Positions 8,862-18,286 of a stretch of DNA of 64,000 nucleotides are shown here, piece by piece. A program made the position numbers and the translations under genes. Source of the stretch: JACKEQ01 sp041389565 (GTDB taxonomy: Bacteria > Myxococcota_A > UBA796 > GCA-2862545); the NCBI GenBank assembly GCA_041389565.1, contig JAWKRP010000033.1, positions 29,113 to 93,112 of the forward strand, in the 5' to 3' direction. The first letter of the stretch is position 1, and the number at the start of each line of letters is the position of its first letter. The notes beneath the pieces are model-generated. The model saw only the letters and a program-made list of their open reading frames with translations. It was not told where the DNA came from and searched no databases.

Positions 8862-9857
8862 ATGTGGCAGGTGCTCGCCATGCTGGTCGGATGTCAGGCC
8901 CCGTTCGGCCGCGACCGTCACGACCTCGTCGGCTCGCGGATCGCGGCGGTCACCGCACGAACCGAGGACGGCGCGGTGCATCCGCGCCTGGCGCTCGTGG
9001 TCGAGGGGCGGGCCTGGTCCGACGAGCCCGCGTCGATCGACTGGTTCTGGATCGAGCGCGAAGGCGATGCGGCGGATCTGGTGTCCGGCACGTTCGGCGT
9101 GGGGCTCGGGCCGGCGCCGCGCATCCCGATCGCGGGAGAGCGCCTGGGCGTCGTGGTGGACGTGGGCGGAGAGGTGCTGCGCGCCGAGCTCGAGATCGCC
9201 GGGCGTACGGAGTCCGACGTGCGCCTGACGACCGCTTCGCTCGACCTGTCGCTCGCCACGGTGGCGGGCGAGGATCTCGCGCTCGACGCCCGGCGCCAGC
9301 GTGCCGGAACCCCGTCGCACCGCGTGGAGCCCGGTGGGTTCGCGCGCTTCACGCTCGAAGGCGCGGGCACCGACGGGCTCGGGCGCTTCATGGCCACCGG
9401 AGACGGCACGTTCTTCGAGCTCGACCCGAAAACGGCCGACTGGGTGGCCGGCGAGCTGGTGGTCGACGACCTCGAGATCGAAGAGAGCACCGAAGGCGAG
9501 CCTGGCGTGATCACGGCGGTGGCCGTCGAGATCGCGCCGTCCCGGTCGGGCTTCGCGGCGGCCGACCTGTTCGTGGGCACCGACAGGCCGGGCGTGTGGG
9601 CGCACGACCGCTTCCTGCCCACCGACACTCCGCTCGGGGGCACGGTGTGGGCGACGCTCGAGGCCGATGACGCGTCCCCCACCGGGCTGGCGCTCGCGGA
9701 CATCGAGGCCGCTGCACCGTCCGACACCTGGAGCGCGTCCGGGCTCGACTGCGACGGAATCTCCGGCGACCGGTTCGAGCCGGGCTGGCTCCTGGAGCAC
9801 CGGTGCCTGCGGGGTGCGGTGGTCGGCGAGCGGGTGATGATCGAGGTCGATCCTTGA
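8862..9857 (+). CDS. Hypothetical lipoprotein upstream of a TonB-dependent receptor
   Basis: 331 residues starting MWQVLAMLVGCQAPFG, with the lipobox cysteine at position 11. An in-frame ATG upstream would extend the protein into the divergent kinase gene and remove the signal peptide, so 8862 is preferred. The body is Asp/Glu-rich and beta-type, with no recognised domain; it ends with two cysteines (LDCDGISGDR and EHRCLRG). The stop overlaps the TonB-receptor start (TTGA), implying translational coupling. A role as surface accessory to that receptor is inferred from context only. Confidence 0.72.
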   Translation: MWQVLAMLVGCQAPFGRDRHDLVGSRIAAVTARTEDGAVHPRLALVVEGRAWSDEPASIDWFWIEREGDAADLVSGTFGVGLGPAPRIPIAGERLGVVVDVGGEVLRAELEIAGRTESDVRLTTASLDLSLATVAGEDLALDARRQRAGTPSHRVEPGGFARFTLEGAGTDGLGRFMATGDGTFFELDPKTADWVAGELVVDDLEIEESTEGEPGVITAVAVEIAPSRSGFAAADLFVGTDRPGVWAHDRFLPTDTPLGGTVWATLEADDASPTGLALADIEAAAPSDTWSASGLDCDGISGDRFEPGWLLEHRCLRGAVVGERVMIEVDP

Positions 9858-12010
9858 TCCTGTCCCTGTGTGCCGCACTGGCGTCCCCGGTCGACCTGCG
9901 CGTCATGGAGCGCGGCTCGGGTGACCCCGTGCGCGCGACGGTGGAGGTCGGCGAGCTCACGGTGGTCACCGACGAAGAGGGTCGCGTGACGCTCGATCTC
10001 GACGGCCCCGTGCAGCTCGTGGTGTCGGCAGAGGGCATGCGCACGGCGGAGATCGAGGTCACCCCTCCGATCGACAAGCCGGTGCGGGTGTTCCTGCAGC
10101 GCGGGCGGGGTCCGCTCGTGGTCATCGTGGAGGCGTTCCGACCGACGCCCGACGTGAGCCGCCAGGTGGTCGACGCCGAGATGGCGTACGAGACGCCGGG
10201 GAACCTCGAAGACGCCGTGAGGCTCGTGCAGTCGCTGCCGGGCGTGGCCGTGCAGCGGGAGTACTCGCCGAGCGCGGGAACCCTCACGATCCGCGGGTCT
10301 GCGCCGCACGACAGCCGCTACTACCTCGATGGGATCGAGGTCCCGTACCTGTACCACTTCAACCAGTACGCCTCGGTGTTCCCGGCCAGCCAGCTCGGGC
10401 AGCTGGAGCTGTACAGCAGCACGTTCGGCGCCCGCTACGGCGACAGCGTGGGGGCCATCGTCGAAGCGGAGACGGCCCGCGAGCGCCCGGAGGGGGTGCA
10501 CGGCTCGGCGTTCGTGAACTTCGTCATCGCGGGCGGCGAGGTGCGAGCGCCGGTCGGCCGCAAGTGGTGGGTCGCCGCCAGCGGTCGCCGCTCGTACCAG
10601 GACCTCGGCGGCGAGCAGAGCGCCCAGTACACCGTGTGGCCCGTGTTCGCGGACTGGGCGCTGCGCGCGGAGCACGGCGACGCCCGGCGCGGCACGGGCT
10701 TCTTCGTGTGGGGCGCGTCCGACAGCTACAACCGGGCCGCGGGGGAGCTCGACCTGCTCGATCCCGTCGAGGCCGAGCAGACCCCACAGTTCGCCTACAA
10801 GCGGAGCTTCCAGGTCGCCGGGGTCCGCCACCACTGGAACGCGGGCGACGACTGGGGGCGGCTCGTCGTCGGCGTGGTCGACGACCGGCTCCGCGGAGAG
10901 CTGTCGAGCAACGGCGCTCAGCGCCAGCACACGCTGTCCCTACGGTCGCGCCTCGACACCAGCCGGCGCTTCGGCGCGTTCTCCGGGTGGGATCTCGGGT
11001 ACGAGCTCGAGACGGAGCGCACCGACCTCGAGGTGGAGGACCCCGGGTTCGGGCGCGTGCTCGTGGCCGAAGAAGCGCCCGCGCTCGCCCGCGGGGTCGC
11101 CGTCGACGACCGGATCGCACGCACGAAGGGCGGGCTCTACGGCACGCTCCACACGGGCTTCGAGCGGGTGCGCATCATGCCGTCCGTGCGACTCGGGTTC
11201 GACAGCACGTCCACCAGTGCGACCTTCGAGCCTCGCCTCGCGGCCCGGTGGCGGGTGGGCGACAGCACGGAGATCCGCGCCGCTGGAGGCCGCTACGCAC
11301 AGCGACCGCCCACGGAGCACCTGTTCGCGGGCACGGGCGACCCGAAGTTCCCGACCACCACGAGCTGGCAGGCCGCCGCGGCGATCGAGCAGACCCTCGC
11401 GGGTCGGCTCACCGTGAACGTCGAGGCGTACCGGAAGTGGCTCGAGAACGTGATGGCGTTCCCCATCGACGGTCCGGCCGAGATCCTCGAGCGCGGGGAC
11501 GCCTACGGAGTCGAGCTCACGTGGAGGTACCGCATCCAGGAGGTGATGTTCTTCCACGGCTGGGCCGCGTACGCGCGCAGCACAGTGGGAGAGCGCAACT
11601 CCACCCGGGACTCCCGGCGGTGGGCCGACGGCGACCAGCCCGTGAACCTCGGCCTGGTGATCTCGTGGGACCCGACCCCGAAGCTCAACGTGGGCGCCCG
11701 CTATCGCCTCGGATCGGGGCTGCCGTACACCCCGCTCGACGGGAGCGTGTACGACGCGTCGACCGACGGCTGGATCCCCACGCCCGGCCCCGACAACAGC
11801 GCACGCCTGCCGCTGTACCAGAAGCTCGACCTGCGCGTGGCCCTCACCTTCCCCTTCAATCGGTGGAAGCTCACGACCAGCGCCGAGCTCTGGTACGTGC
11901 CGAAGGCGTCCGCCCAGCTCTATCCAGCCTGGAACTACGACTACACGGAGCAGGACTGGGTGCGCGGCCCCACCCTGCTCCCGCTGCTCGGCGCACGCGC
12001 GCAGTTCTGA
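9854..12010 (+). CDS. TonB-dependent outer-membrane receptor with N-terminal carboxypeptidase-regulatory-like domain
   Basis: 718 residues. A signal peptide (LILSLCAALASP) is followed by a small beta domain (about 20-85) of the CarboxypepD_reg type. Next is a plug domain (NLEDAVRLVQSLPGV, then RGSAPHDSRYYLDGIEV), then a beta barrel ending in aromatic GARAQF, as outer-membrane barrels do. It should import a bulky substrate using TonB energy; the substrate cannot be read. The start is taken as TTG at 9854, which overlaps the upstream stop and yields a proper signal peptide; the upstream in-frame ATG gives an Arg-rich non-signal N-terminus. Confidence 0.87.
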   Translation: MILSLCAALASPVDLRVMERGSGDPVRATVEVGELTVVTDEEGRVTLDLDGPVQLVVSAEGMRTAEIEVTPPIDKPVRVFLQRGRGPLVVIVEAFRPTPDVSRQVVDAEMAYETPGNLEDAVRLVQSLPGVAVQREYSPSAGTLTIRGSAPHDSRYYLDGIEVPYLYHFNQYASVFPASQLGQLELYSSTFGARYGDSVGAIVEAETARERPEGVHGSAFVNFVIAGGEVRAPVGRKWWVAASGRRSYQDLGGEQSAQYTVWPVFADWALRAEHGDARRGTGFFVWGASDSYNRAAGELDLLDPVEAEQTPQFAYKRSFQVAGVRHHWNAGDDWGRLVVGVVDDRLRGELSSNGAQRQHTLSLRSRLDTSRRFGAFSGWDLGYELETERTDLEVEDPGFGRVLVAEEAPALARGVAVDDRIARTKGGLYGTLHTGFERVRIMPSVRLGFDSTSTSATFEPRLAARWRVGDSTEIRAAGGRYAQRPPTEHLFAGTGDPKFPTTTSWQAAAAIEQTLAGRLTVNVEAYRKWLENVMAFPIDGPAEILERGDAYGVELTWRYRIQEVMFFHGWAAYARSTVGERNSTRDSRRWADGDQPVNLGLVISWDPTPKLNVGARYRLGSGLPYTPLDGSVYDASTDGWIPTPGPDNSARLPLYQKLDLRVALTFPFNRWKLTTSAELWYVPKASAQLYPAWNYDYTEQDWVRGPTLLPLLGARAQF

Positions 12011-12013
12011 CGG

Positions 12014-12514
12014 CTACCGCTTCTTCTTCATCTCGCGCAGGAGATCGGCCGCGGAAGGAGCCGCGCCACCGCGGGTTCTGGGCGGTGGAGCCCCAGGCGT
12101 CTCGTCCTGACGGGGCACCGGGACCATCGCGTTGCGTGCAGACGCCCCTGCAGTGGGGCCCGGCAGACCCTTCCGCGCGGGCACGGGACGCGCGGCCGGA
12201 CGCGCCGGAGCGCTGGACGCGGGGGCTCGGGGGGCGGACCTCGGCGCCGTGCCGCCCATCGGCTCGGACGGCGGGCGGCCGTCGATGTAGCGGCTGTCGT
12301 ACAGGTCGCCGCCCACGAGGTCGTCGAGGGAGTGGTCGTTCCCGGCGTCGTCGTCGTGACCCACGAACGCGTCTTTCACCCCGAACAGGTCGGCCATGTT
12401 GAGCTGCTGGCCGCAGTACGGACAGCACGGCATCTCGCCGGGGCCCGGCACCAGCTTCTCTGGGTCCATCCGGGCGCCGCAGCTGTGGCACTGGACGTGA
12501 TCGAAGTACGACAT
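12014..12514 (-). CDS. Zinc-ribbon protein with disordered tail
   Basis: 166 residues. The N-terminal 40 residues contain two CxxC knuckles (CHSCGARM and CCPYCGQQL) that can bind one Zn2+. The rest is low complexity: an Asp-rich stretch, then Pro/Ala/Arg-rich sequence with a basic end (EMKKKR). It is probably cytoplasmic. It is last in a leftward group after the 242-residue protein (53-bp gap) and PAAR gene, and its stop is 3 bp from the convergent TonB-receptor stop. Zinc ribbons of this type can be adaptors; no specific role can be assigned. Confidence 0.72.
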   Translation of the reverse strand: MSYFDHVQCHSCGARMDPEKLVPGPGEMPCCPYCGQQLNMADLFGVKDAFVGHDDDAGNDHSLDDLVGGDLYDSRYIDGRPPSEPMGGTAPRSAPRAPASSAPARPAARPVPARKGLPGPTAGASARNAMVPVPRQDETPGAPPPRTRGGAAPSAADLLREMKKKR

Positions 12515-12567
12515 GGGGCCTCTCCGGTGCCCGACAGCGCAGCATCCAGCGCCGGGGACGCGTCACT

Positions 12568-13296
12568 CTACCAGGATCCGGGGTGGACCTCGTCGGCGGG
12601 ATGCTCCGGACCGTCGGACGGCGGCACCGGCGGGACGGGCGCCGTGACCCACCGCTCGGCCGGGTTCCGGCTCCACAGGTCGAACACGTCGTCGTGGTGG
12701 TCGGAGGCCGCGACCGGGGAGACCTCCGGAATCTCCCCATCCAGGTGGGCTGCACGCACGATCTCGGCGTCGGGCTCGCGGTAGTTGCCGGCCTTGAGGA
12801 TCTTCGGGTCGTCGGAGGGAGGGTCGAACGGGACGTCCCACCGGCGGACCGGCATGCGGATGTCGAACAGATCCCCCGACGTGCTGCTGTCGAACGTGCC
12901 GTCTTCCGCCAGGACGCCCGCGAGGTCGACGCCCGCGACCCACACCCCGGGAACGCCCGCGTCGAAGGGCACGACACCGGGCAGGAGCTCGGCGGGCCCG
13001 CACGGACCGTCGGACAGGCGGGGCGGCCCGCTCTCGGACTCGGGCCGGGCGTGCGCCAGCCCGACCAGGTCGAGCAGGAGCCACCGCGCGCTCTCGAGCT
13101 CCGCGAGAGGCGGCATCCGGAACAGCGGCCCGCCCACCGTGGTGACCGACCGGAACCTCGCCCAGCGCACATCGACCGGAGGCCCGGGCTCGAGGGTTCC
13201 GCCCAGGGCGCCCAGCAGGCCGAGCTCGTGGCCCTTCGGCTCTTCGGGCGGGACGATCAGCTCGCCCGCCCACTCCTCGAGATCTTCCTCAGCCAC
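12568..13296 (-). CDS. Unknown protein translationally coupled to the PAAR gene
   Basis: 242 residues, acidic, with no signal peptide or membrane segment. I do not recognise a family. The central region is hydrophobic and Gly/Pro-rich, and the last 50 residues look disordered (PVPPVPPSDGPEHP). The start overlaps the end of the PAAR gene by 8 bp, so the two are almost certainly co-translated. Genes next to PAAR proteins often encode effectors, effector chaperones or adaptors of contractile injection systems. No toxin motif is visible, so that is only a contextual possibility. Confidence 0.7.
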   Translation of the reverse strand: MAEEDLEEWAGELIVPPEEPKGHELGLLGALGGTLEPGPPVDVRWARFRSVTTVGGPLFRMPPLAELESARWLLLDLVGLAHARPESESGPPRLSDGPCGPAELLPGVVPFDAGVPGVWVAGVDLAGVLAEDGTFDSSTSGDLFDIRMPVRRWDVPFDPPSDDPKILKAGNYREPDAEIVRAAHLDGEIPEVSPVAASDHHDDVFDLWSRNPAERWVTAPVPPVPPSDGPEHPADEVHPGSW

Positions 13297-13576
13297 CGAT
13301 CATCACGGTGGGCAGACCCACCACGATGTTGCCGCCATGGACCGTGGTGTCGCCGAGACGTGCCGCAGGCATGCCACCCACCATCGTGGTGGCCGAGCCC
13401 TTGGCGATGGTGTCGGGCGGGCCGATGCACACGGCCATGTCGCCCACGCGGGCCTGAGGCATGCCGCCCACGATCACCGTGAAGCATCCGAGCACGATGG
13501 GGCCGCCGACATGCGGGACAGGGCCGGTGGAGGCCGGGCAGACGTGGTAGTCGCCGATTCGAGCTGCTGGCGGCAT
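13289..13576 (-). CDS. PAAR-domain protein
   Basis: 95 residues made of the repeated PAAR pattern: MPPAARIGDYHVCP, then GGPIVLGC, GGMPQARVGDMAVC, GSATTMVGGMPAARLGD, ending GLPTVMIGG. PAAR proteins form the sharp, metal-capped tip on VgrG spikes of type VI secretion or related contractile systems. A good ribosome site (GGAGGT, about 7 bases upstream of the ATG) supports the start. No vgrG, tube, sheath or baseplate gene is in the window, so this is an orphan PAAR that would rely on machinery elsewhere. It overlaps the downstream unknown gene. Confidence 0.9.
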   Translation of the reverse strand: MPPAARIGDYHVCPASTGPVPHVGGPIVLGCFTVIVGGMPQARVGDMAVCIGPPDTIAKGSATTMVGGMPAARLGDTTVHGGNIVVGLPTVMIGG

Positions 13577-13609
13577 GAGGACACCTCCCAGACGGCGCGA
13601 GGGCAGCGC

Positions 13610-14734
13610 CTACAGGGAGTGTAGCATCGGGAGCCCGGCGTGCGGAAGGATCGCGGCGATCTCGGCGCCGTAGGTGTCGAGCCCGGCGTTCTCGAGTCGC
13701 GGCAGCAGGTCGCCGAACGCGTTGACCTCGAGGACGGCCAGGGTGCCGTCGGGCCCCACGAGGACGTCGACCCCGAGGTGCCAGTGCGGCAGGGCTCGTC
13801 CGACCCCTCGACAGACCTCGATCAGCGCCTCCCGCCCGTGGGGACCCAGGAACCTCCACAGAGCGTCGGGGTCGCCGCGCCAGCCCCCGAGGTGCAGGTT
13901 GGTGATGGGATGGCGGGACTGGCGCACGACCAGGAACCGCGGCTCCCCCCGGATCACCAGCACACGGAGGTCGAACACGGCCCCGTCCAGACGGGCTTTC
14001 GGCAGGTCGACCTCGACGCGGGCGCCCTCCGCGAGGAGCCAGTCGAGCGTCGGAACGACGTCGTCCCCGCCCACCCGGCACAACCGCAGGCTGTTGAAGC
14101 GTCCCGACGGACCCTGGTGGAGCGTCGTCATCAGGTGGACCGGCCCGGCTCCGCGCACGACCGCGAGGCACGACGCGCTGGACGCGCACGTGACCTTCAC
14201 CCACAGGGGCCGGCGCTCCCGCTGATGGGCCGCGAGCACGTCCGAAGCGGTGTCGCAGGGGATGGCGCGCGCGACGGGCACGCCCGCGCTCTCGAGGACT
14301 CGTGCGGTGACGTTCTTGTCGAAGCAGGCGCGGATGGTGTCGAGTGGCTGGAGCGACGTGAGGTCGCCGCGCTCGGTGAGCACGGCCTCGAGGTCGTCGA
14401 GCACCGCGAGGAACCCGAGGTGGGCCTGACGCGGGCCGAGCACGCGCCCGAAGTCGCGCCGCCCCTCGCCGGGCTCGACCACCTCGCAGCCCCAGGCACG
14501 GGCCGCAGCGAGCCCGCGGTCGAGCAGGAGCTCCGCGACCTCGACGTCCTCGCCCACCGACTCGAGGCGCACCCCTCCTGCAGGAAGGCCCGCCAGCACG
14601 GACGGATCGCGGATCACGTCGCGCCACGGCACCACCTGGGGACGCGGCAGCCCGAGCCGCTCGGCCGCCTCGACGAACGACAGGACCCGCCGGTTCTCGG
14701 GGTTCCCCACCACCGCCACACAGGGCGCGCTCAC
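13610..14734 (-). CDS. STM4014-like ATP-grasp protein
   Basis: 374 residues. The N-terminus (CVAVVGNPENRRVLSF) and the following VVPWRDVI resemble the STM4014 group of ATP-grasp-fold proteins. The ATP-grasp part has RPLWVKVTCASSAS (lysine and flexible loop) and a C-terminal VLEVNAFGDLLP that fits the metal-binding Glu/Asn segment. Members ligate carboxylate groups to amines with ATP; the substrate here is unknown. The GTG start at 14734 overlaps the stop of the LRR gene (GTGA). PAAR follows 33 bp downstream, so the LRR, ATP-grasp and PAAR genes may form one transcript. Confidence 0.78.
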   Translation of the reverse strand: MSAPCVAVVGNPENRRVLSFVEAAERLGLPRPQVVPWRDVIRDPSVLAGLPAGGVRLESVGEDVEVAELLLDRGLAAARAWGCEVVEPGEGRRDFGRVLGPRQAHLGFLAVLDDLEAVLTERGDLTSLQPLDTIRACFDKNVTARVLESAGVPVARAIPCDTASDVLAAHQRERRPLWVKVTCASSASCLAVVRGAGPVHLMTTLHQGPSGRFNSLRLCRVGGDDVVPTLDWLLAEGARVEVDLPKARLDGAVFDLRVLVIRGEPRFLVVRQSRHPITNLHLGGWRGDPDALWRFLGPHGREALIEVCRGVGRALPHWHLGVDVLVGPDGTLAVLEVNAFGDLLPRLENAGLDTYGAEIAAILPHAGLPMLHSL

Positions 14735-15513
14735 AGCGACGGGAACCGCTCGGCGAGCATCGCAGCGGGCTCGGGCAGGAACCCCGACGGGCGTCGCAGC
14801 ACCTTCAGGCGCGGAGCCGACATCCGCGCGAGCGACCACTGGGCGTCTTCCGTGAGCTGCCCGACGATCTCGAGGTGCGTCAGGTGCGGCAGATCCAGGT
14901 CGCCGAGCGACACCCCGTCGCCCACCAGCGTGAGGCGCGCGAGCCTCGGAACGCGCGCCCACACGGCCGCCCACGCGCCGAGCATCCCGCCCCGCGCGTC
15001 GGCCACGAGCCCGCGGAGTGGCAGCACCTCCGAATCGGCCAGCACATCGGCCAGATCCGGGATGCAGTCCGCGCGGACGTCGAGCTGGTCGAGCACGAGC
15101 GCGCTGGGATGCGCGAGGGCGTCGCGAACCAGGCGCGGCACGGCCTGGGCATCCCACTCGCGATCGATGGCGACGGCCGACCAGAAGCCGCGCTTCCACA
15201 CGACCTCGATGCCCTCCTCGAAGGCCAGCGGGCCCAGGAAGTGCACGGGATCCGACGCGACGAGGGGTGCGGGATCCTCCGCGTGGATCAGGACGGAGCG
15301 CGGGTCGTTGTTCTGGGCGAGCCACTCGGCATAGCGGGCGTACGGGGCGTCGGAGTCGCGGTCGGCGAGGATGGCGTGCGCGAGCTCGGCGTTCCACGCA
15401 GCGTTGGGAGGCCCGCCCGGACGGGGCTGGAGCGGACCCCGAGGCTCGACGGGCGCGTGATCGTCAGGGGGATCGGGGAACCCGAGCCAGCGACGGAGGG
15501 TCAACGGGAGCAT
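14731..15513 (-). CDS. TIGR02996-type leucine-rich repeat protein
   Basis: 260 residues. The N-terminal part contains AELAHAILADRDSDAPYARYAEWLAQNNDPR, given here only as the match to the short TIGR02996 domain (residues about 43-75) that introduces LRR proteins in myxobacteria and planctomycetes. Leu-rich repeats follow (about 130-240, for example LDLPHLTHLEIVGQL). The protein is probably a cytoplasmic protein-binding scaffold. The ATG at 15513 gives MLPLTLRRWLGFPDPP; the longer frame runs antisense into the divergent S9 peptidase and is rejected. It overlaps the ATP-grasp gene by 4 bp. Confidence 0.78.
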   Translation of the reverse strand: MLPLTLRRWLGFPDPPDDHAPVEPRGPLQPRPGGPPNAAWNAELAHAILADRDSDAPYARYAEWLAQNNDPRSVLIHAEDPAPLVASDPVHFLGPLAFEEGIEVVWKRGFWSAVAIDREWDAQAVPRLVRDALAHPSALVLDQLDVRADCIPDLADVLADSEVLPLRGLVADARGGMLGAWAAVWARVPRLARLTLVGDGVSLGDLDLPHLTHLEIVGQLTEDAQWSLARMSAPRLKVLRRPSGFLPEPAAMLAERFPSL

Positions 15514-15546
15514 GCAGACAGGATAACCGCGTGGACCGGAGGTCCC

Positions 15547-17916
15547 TTGATCACGCTGTTGTCCACCGTCCTCGCCGCCGACCTCGCCTATCAGGAGCCC
15601 CCGGATGCCATCCGGCGCATCCTCGACGCCCAGTCCCCGCCCGTCGTGTACTTCTCGCCCGACCGGCAGTGGATGCTCGAGATGGACCGCCCCGCGCTCC
15701 GCACCCTCGCCGACCTCGCCGAGCCCGAGGTGAAGGTGGCGGGCCTCACGCTGAACCCCGACACGAACGGTCCGGCCCGCGAGTACGCGTTCACGGGCAT
15801 GCGCATCGGAAAGCTCGAGAAGGGCGCCGACCGCACGCCGGAGCTGCCCGGGGGCGCGCAGATCCGGAACGTCGACTGGCATCCCGACGGCACGCGCTTC
15901 GCGTGGACGAACACCACGCCCACCGGCATCGAGCTGTGGGTGACGAGCGTGGAGGGGCGCAGCCAGCGCCTGCTCACCGGGCTGAATGCGGTGGTGGGCG
16001 CGCCCTGCGACTGGCTGGCGGGCGACGACGGGCTGCTGTGCCGCGTGGTGCCCGAGGGCCGCGGTCCGGCGCCGGAGCGCCCCCGGATCCCGAAGGGCCC
16101 GAAGATCGACGAGAGCCTAGGCCGCAAGGCGCCCGCCCGCACGTTCACGAACCTGCTCGGCGACACGCACGACGAGGCGCTGTTCGAGCACTACCTCGCG
16201 AGCGACCTCGTGCGCGTGGGGCTCGACGGCAAGAAGACCGTGCTGCAGGCGAACCAGCTGATCGGCGGAGCGAGCCCGAGCCCGGACGGCCAGTGGGTGC
16301 TGCTGACGACCTACCACCGCCCGTGGAGCTACCACGTGCCGCTGTCGCGGTTCCCGGAGCGCACGACCGTCTTCCGGCTCGATGCCCCGGAGCGTGCCGT
16401 CGAGCTGGCCGACCTCCCGCTCGCCGACGACATCCCCGTGAAGTTCGGGAGCGTTCGCAAGGGGCGGCGCACGCACGCCTGGCGGGCCGATGCTCCGGCG
16501 ACCCTGTGGTTCGTGGAGGCCCTCGACGACGGGGACGCCGGCAAGGAAGCCCGCGAGCGGGACGTGGTGTCGCTGCTCGACGCTCCGTTCGACGGGAAGC
16601 CCCGCGAGCTGTGGCGCACGGAGCTCCGGTTCAGCGATCTCACGTGGGGAACGGGCGATCTCGCGCTGGCCCACGAGTGGTGGTACGACACGCGCCAGAT
16701 CCGCACCTGGCGCCTCGGTCCGGACGTGGGTGCCGAGCCCGAGCTGATCTGGGACCGCAGCTACCAGGACGCCTACGCCGACCCGGGCACTCCGGTGCTC
16801 CGCCCGAACCAGTACGGTCGCTGGGTCCTCCTCCAGCAGGACGGCAAGCTGCTGCTGAACGGGTCCGGCGCCACCCCGGACGGCCTCTACCCGTTCCTCG
16901 ATCGCTTCGACCTCGCGACGAAGCGGTCCAAACGGCTGTGGGCCTCTCAGGACCCGTACTACGAGCGGGTCCGCGCGGTGCTCGACGCGAGCGGCAAGCA
17001 GCTGGTCACCGAGCGTCAGTCCGCCACGGAGCCGCCCAACCACTTCCTCCGCAAGGGGGGCAAGGCGAAGGCGATCACGCACTTCGAGGACTGGGCTCCG
17101 CAGTTCGCGAAGGTGCAGAAGGAGCTCGTGACGTACACGCGCGCCGACGGGCTCGAGCTGTCGGCGACGATCTACACGCCTCCGGGCTGGAAGCCCGCGG
17201 ACGGCCCGCTCCCGACGGTGTTCTGGGCGTACCCGCGCGAGTTCAAGTCCCGGTCGGATGCCGGACAGGTGACGTCCTCGGACAACACGTTCTCGCGGCC
17301 CTCCGGCTCGTCGCACCTGTTCCTGCTGCTCGCCGGCTACGCGGTGGTCGACGACCCCACGCTGCCCGTGCTCGGCGAGGGCGACGCGGAGCCCAACGAC
17401 ACCTACGTCGAGCAGCTGGTCTCGGGCGCGAAGGCGGCCGTCGACATGGCGGTGGCGAAGGGCGTGACGGATCCGGAGCGCACCGTGATCGGCGGGCACA
17501 GCTACGGCGCGTTCATGACGGCCAACCTGCTCGCACACAGCGACCTGTTCGCAGCGGGCATCGCGCGCAGCGGCGCGTACAACCGCAGCCTGACGCCGTT
17601 CGGCTTCCAGTCCGAGCAGCGCACCTATTGGGACGCGACGGACACGTACATCGAGATGTCCCCGTTCACGCACGTCCCCCGCATCGACGAGCCGCTCCTG
17701 CTCATCCACGGCGCGTCGGATCCGAACCCGGGCACGTATCCGATGCAGTCGGAGCGGATGTTCGAGGCGCTGAAGGGCAATGGAGGCCGCGTGCGCTGGG
17801 TCGAGCTGCCCCTCGAGGAGCACGGCTACCGGGCGCGTGAGTCGATCGGCCACACGCTGTGGGAAATGATCCGCTGGGCGGATACCTGGGCGAAGGGCTC
17901 GGGAGAGGACCAATGA
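15547..17916 (+). CDS. Secreted S9 (glutamyl-endopeptidase/S9D-like) serine peptidase
   Basis: 789 residues. An N-terminal signal (LITLLSTVLAADLA) is followed by a beta-propeller-like region and a C-terminal alpha/beta-hydrolase domain. The catalytic triad is readable: Ser in GGHSYGAFM, Asp in HGASDPNPGT, His in EEHGYRARES. The PNPGTYPMQSERM context is typical of S9D glutamyl endopeptidases. It probably degrades peptides outside the cytoplasm. The TTG at 15547 has GGAGG four bases upstream, and a longer frame upstream would be antisense to the LRR gene. It overlaps the next lipoprotein gene by 4 bp. Confidence 0.88.
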   Translation: MITLLSTVLAADLAYQEPPDAIRRILDAQSPPVVYFSPDRQWMLEMDRPALRTLADLAEPEVKVAGLTLNPDTNGPAREYAFTGMRIGKLEKGADRTPELPGGAQIRNVDWHPDGTRFAWTNTTPTGIELWVTSVEGRSQRLLTGLNAVVGAPCDWLAGDDGLLCRVVPEGRGPAPERPRIPKGPKIDESLGRKAPARTFTNLLGDTHDEALFEHYLASDLVRVGLDGKKTVLQANQLIGGASPSPDGQWVLLTTYHRPWSYHVPLSRFPERTTVFRLDAPERAVELADLPLADDIPVKFGSVRKGRRTHAWRADAPATLWFVEALDDGDAGKEARERDVVSLLDAPFDGKPRELWRTELRFSDLTWGTGDLALAHEWWYDTRQIRTWRLGPDVGAEPELIWDRSYQDAYADPGTPVLRPNQYGRWVLLQQDGKLLLNGSGATPDGLYPFLDRFDLATKRSKRLWASQDPYYERVRAVLDASGKQLVTERQSATEPPNHFLRKGGKAKAITHFEDWAPQFAKVQKELVTYTRADGLELSATIYTPPGWKPADGPLPTVFWAYPREFKSRSDAGQVTSSDNTFSRPSGSSHLFLLLAGYAVVDDPTLPVLGEGDAEPNDTYVEQLVSGAKAAVDMAVAKGVTDPERTVIGGHSYGAFMTANLLAHSDLFAAGIARSGAYNRSLTPFGFQSEQRTYWDATDTYIEMSPFTHVPRIDEPLLLIHGASDPNPGTYPMQSERMFEALKGNGGRVRWVELPLEEHGYRARESIGHTLWEMIRWADTWAKGSGEDQ

Positions 17917-18269
17917 TGACGGGAACCACCTCGACGGAGAGCGGACGCGCCAGGGCACGTCTCGGGCTCCAGCTCGCCACCCTCGCGGCTGTCGCGGGCG
18001 TCCTGCTCGCCTGCAGCCCCGACCGCACTCCGAAGGTCCCGCCGGGCACGCCGGGCTGCCAGGAGACGTGCGAGACGGCCTGGCCCTGCGGCGGCGTGCT
18101 CGAGAACGACCTCTCGGCGTGCATCTCGGCCTGCGACGACGAAGAGCACGGCACCTACCGGGTGTGCGTCGCCGAGACGGCCTGCGAGGAGATGTACGAC
18201 TGCAAGCGCTACGCGCCCGGCGACCCCCCCGTCACTCCCGACACCGACACCGACACCCCGTCGGAGTGA
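17913..18269 (+). CDS. Small Cys-rich lipoprotein
   Basis: 118 residues. An Arg-rich n-region and hydrophobic segment end in a lipobox (VLLAC, Cys34). The mature part has eight closely spaced cysteines (CQETCETAWPCGG, CISACDDEEHG, CVAETACEEMYDC), probably disulfide-bonded, and ends in an Asp/Thr tail. The ATG at 17913 overlaps the peptidase stop (ATGA), so the two are translationally coupled. A structural or accessory partner of the S9 peptidase is possible, but there is no direct evidence. Confidence 0.72.
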   Translation: MMTGTTSTESGRARARLGLQLATLAAVAGVLLACSPDRTPKVPPGTPGCQETCETAWPCGGVLENDLSACISACDDEEHGTYRVCVAETACEEMYDCKRYAPGDPPVTPDTDTDTPSE

Positions 18270-18286
18270 TCACGGAAGACGGTCTC

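Noticed and set aside
14875..15546. N-terminal extension of the S9 peptidase
   Set aside because: The extension is antisense to the LRR gene; the TTG at 15547 has a good ribosome site and begins a signal peptide.
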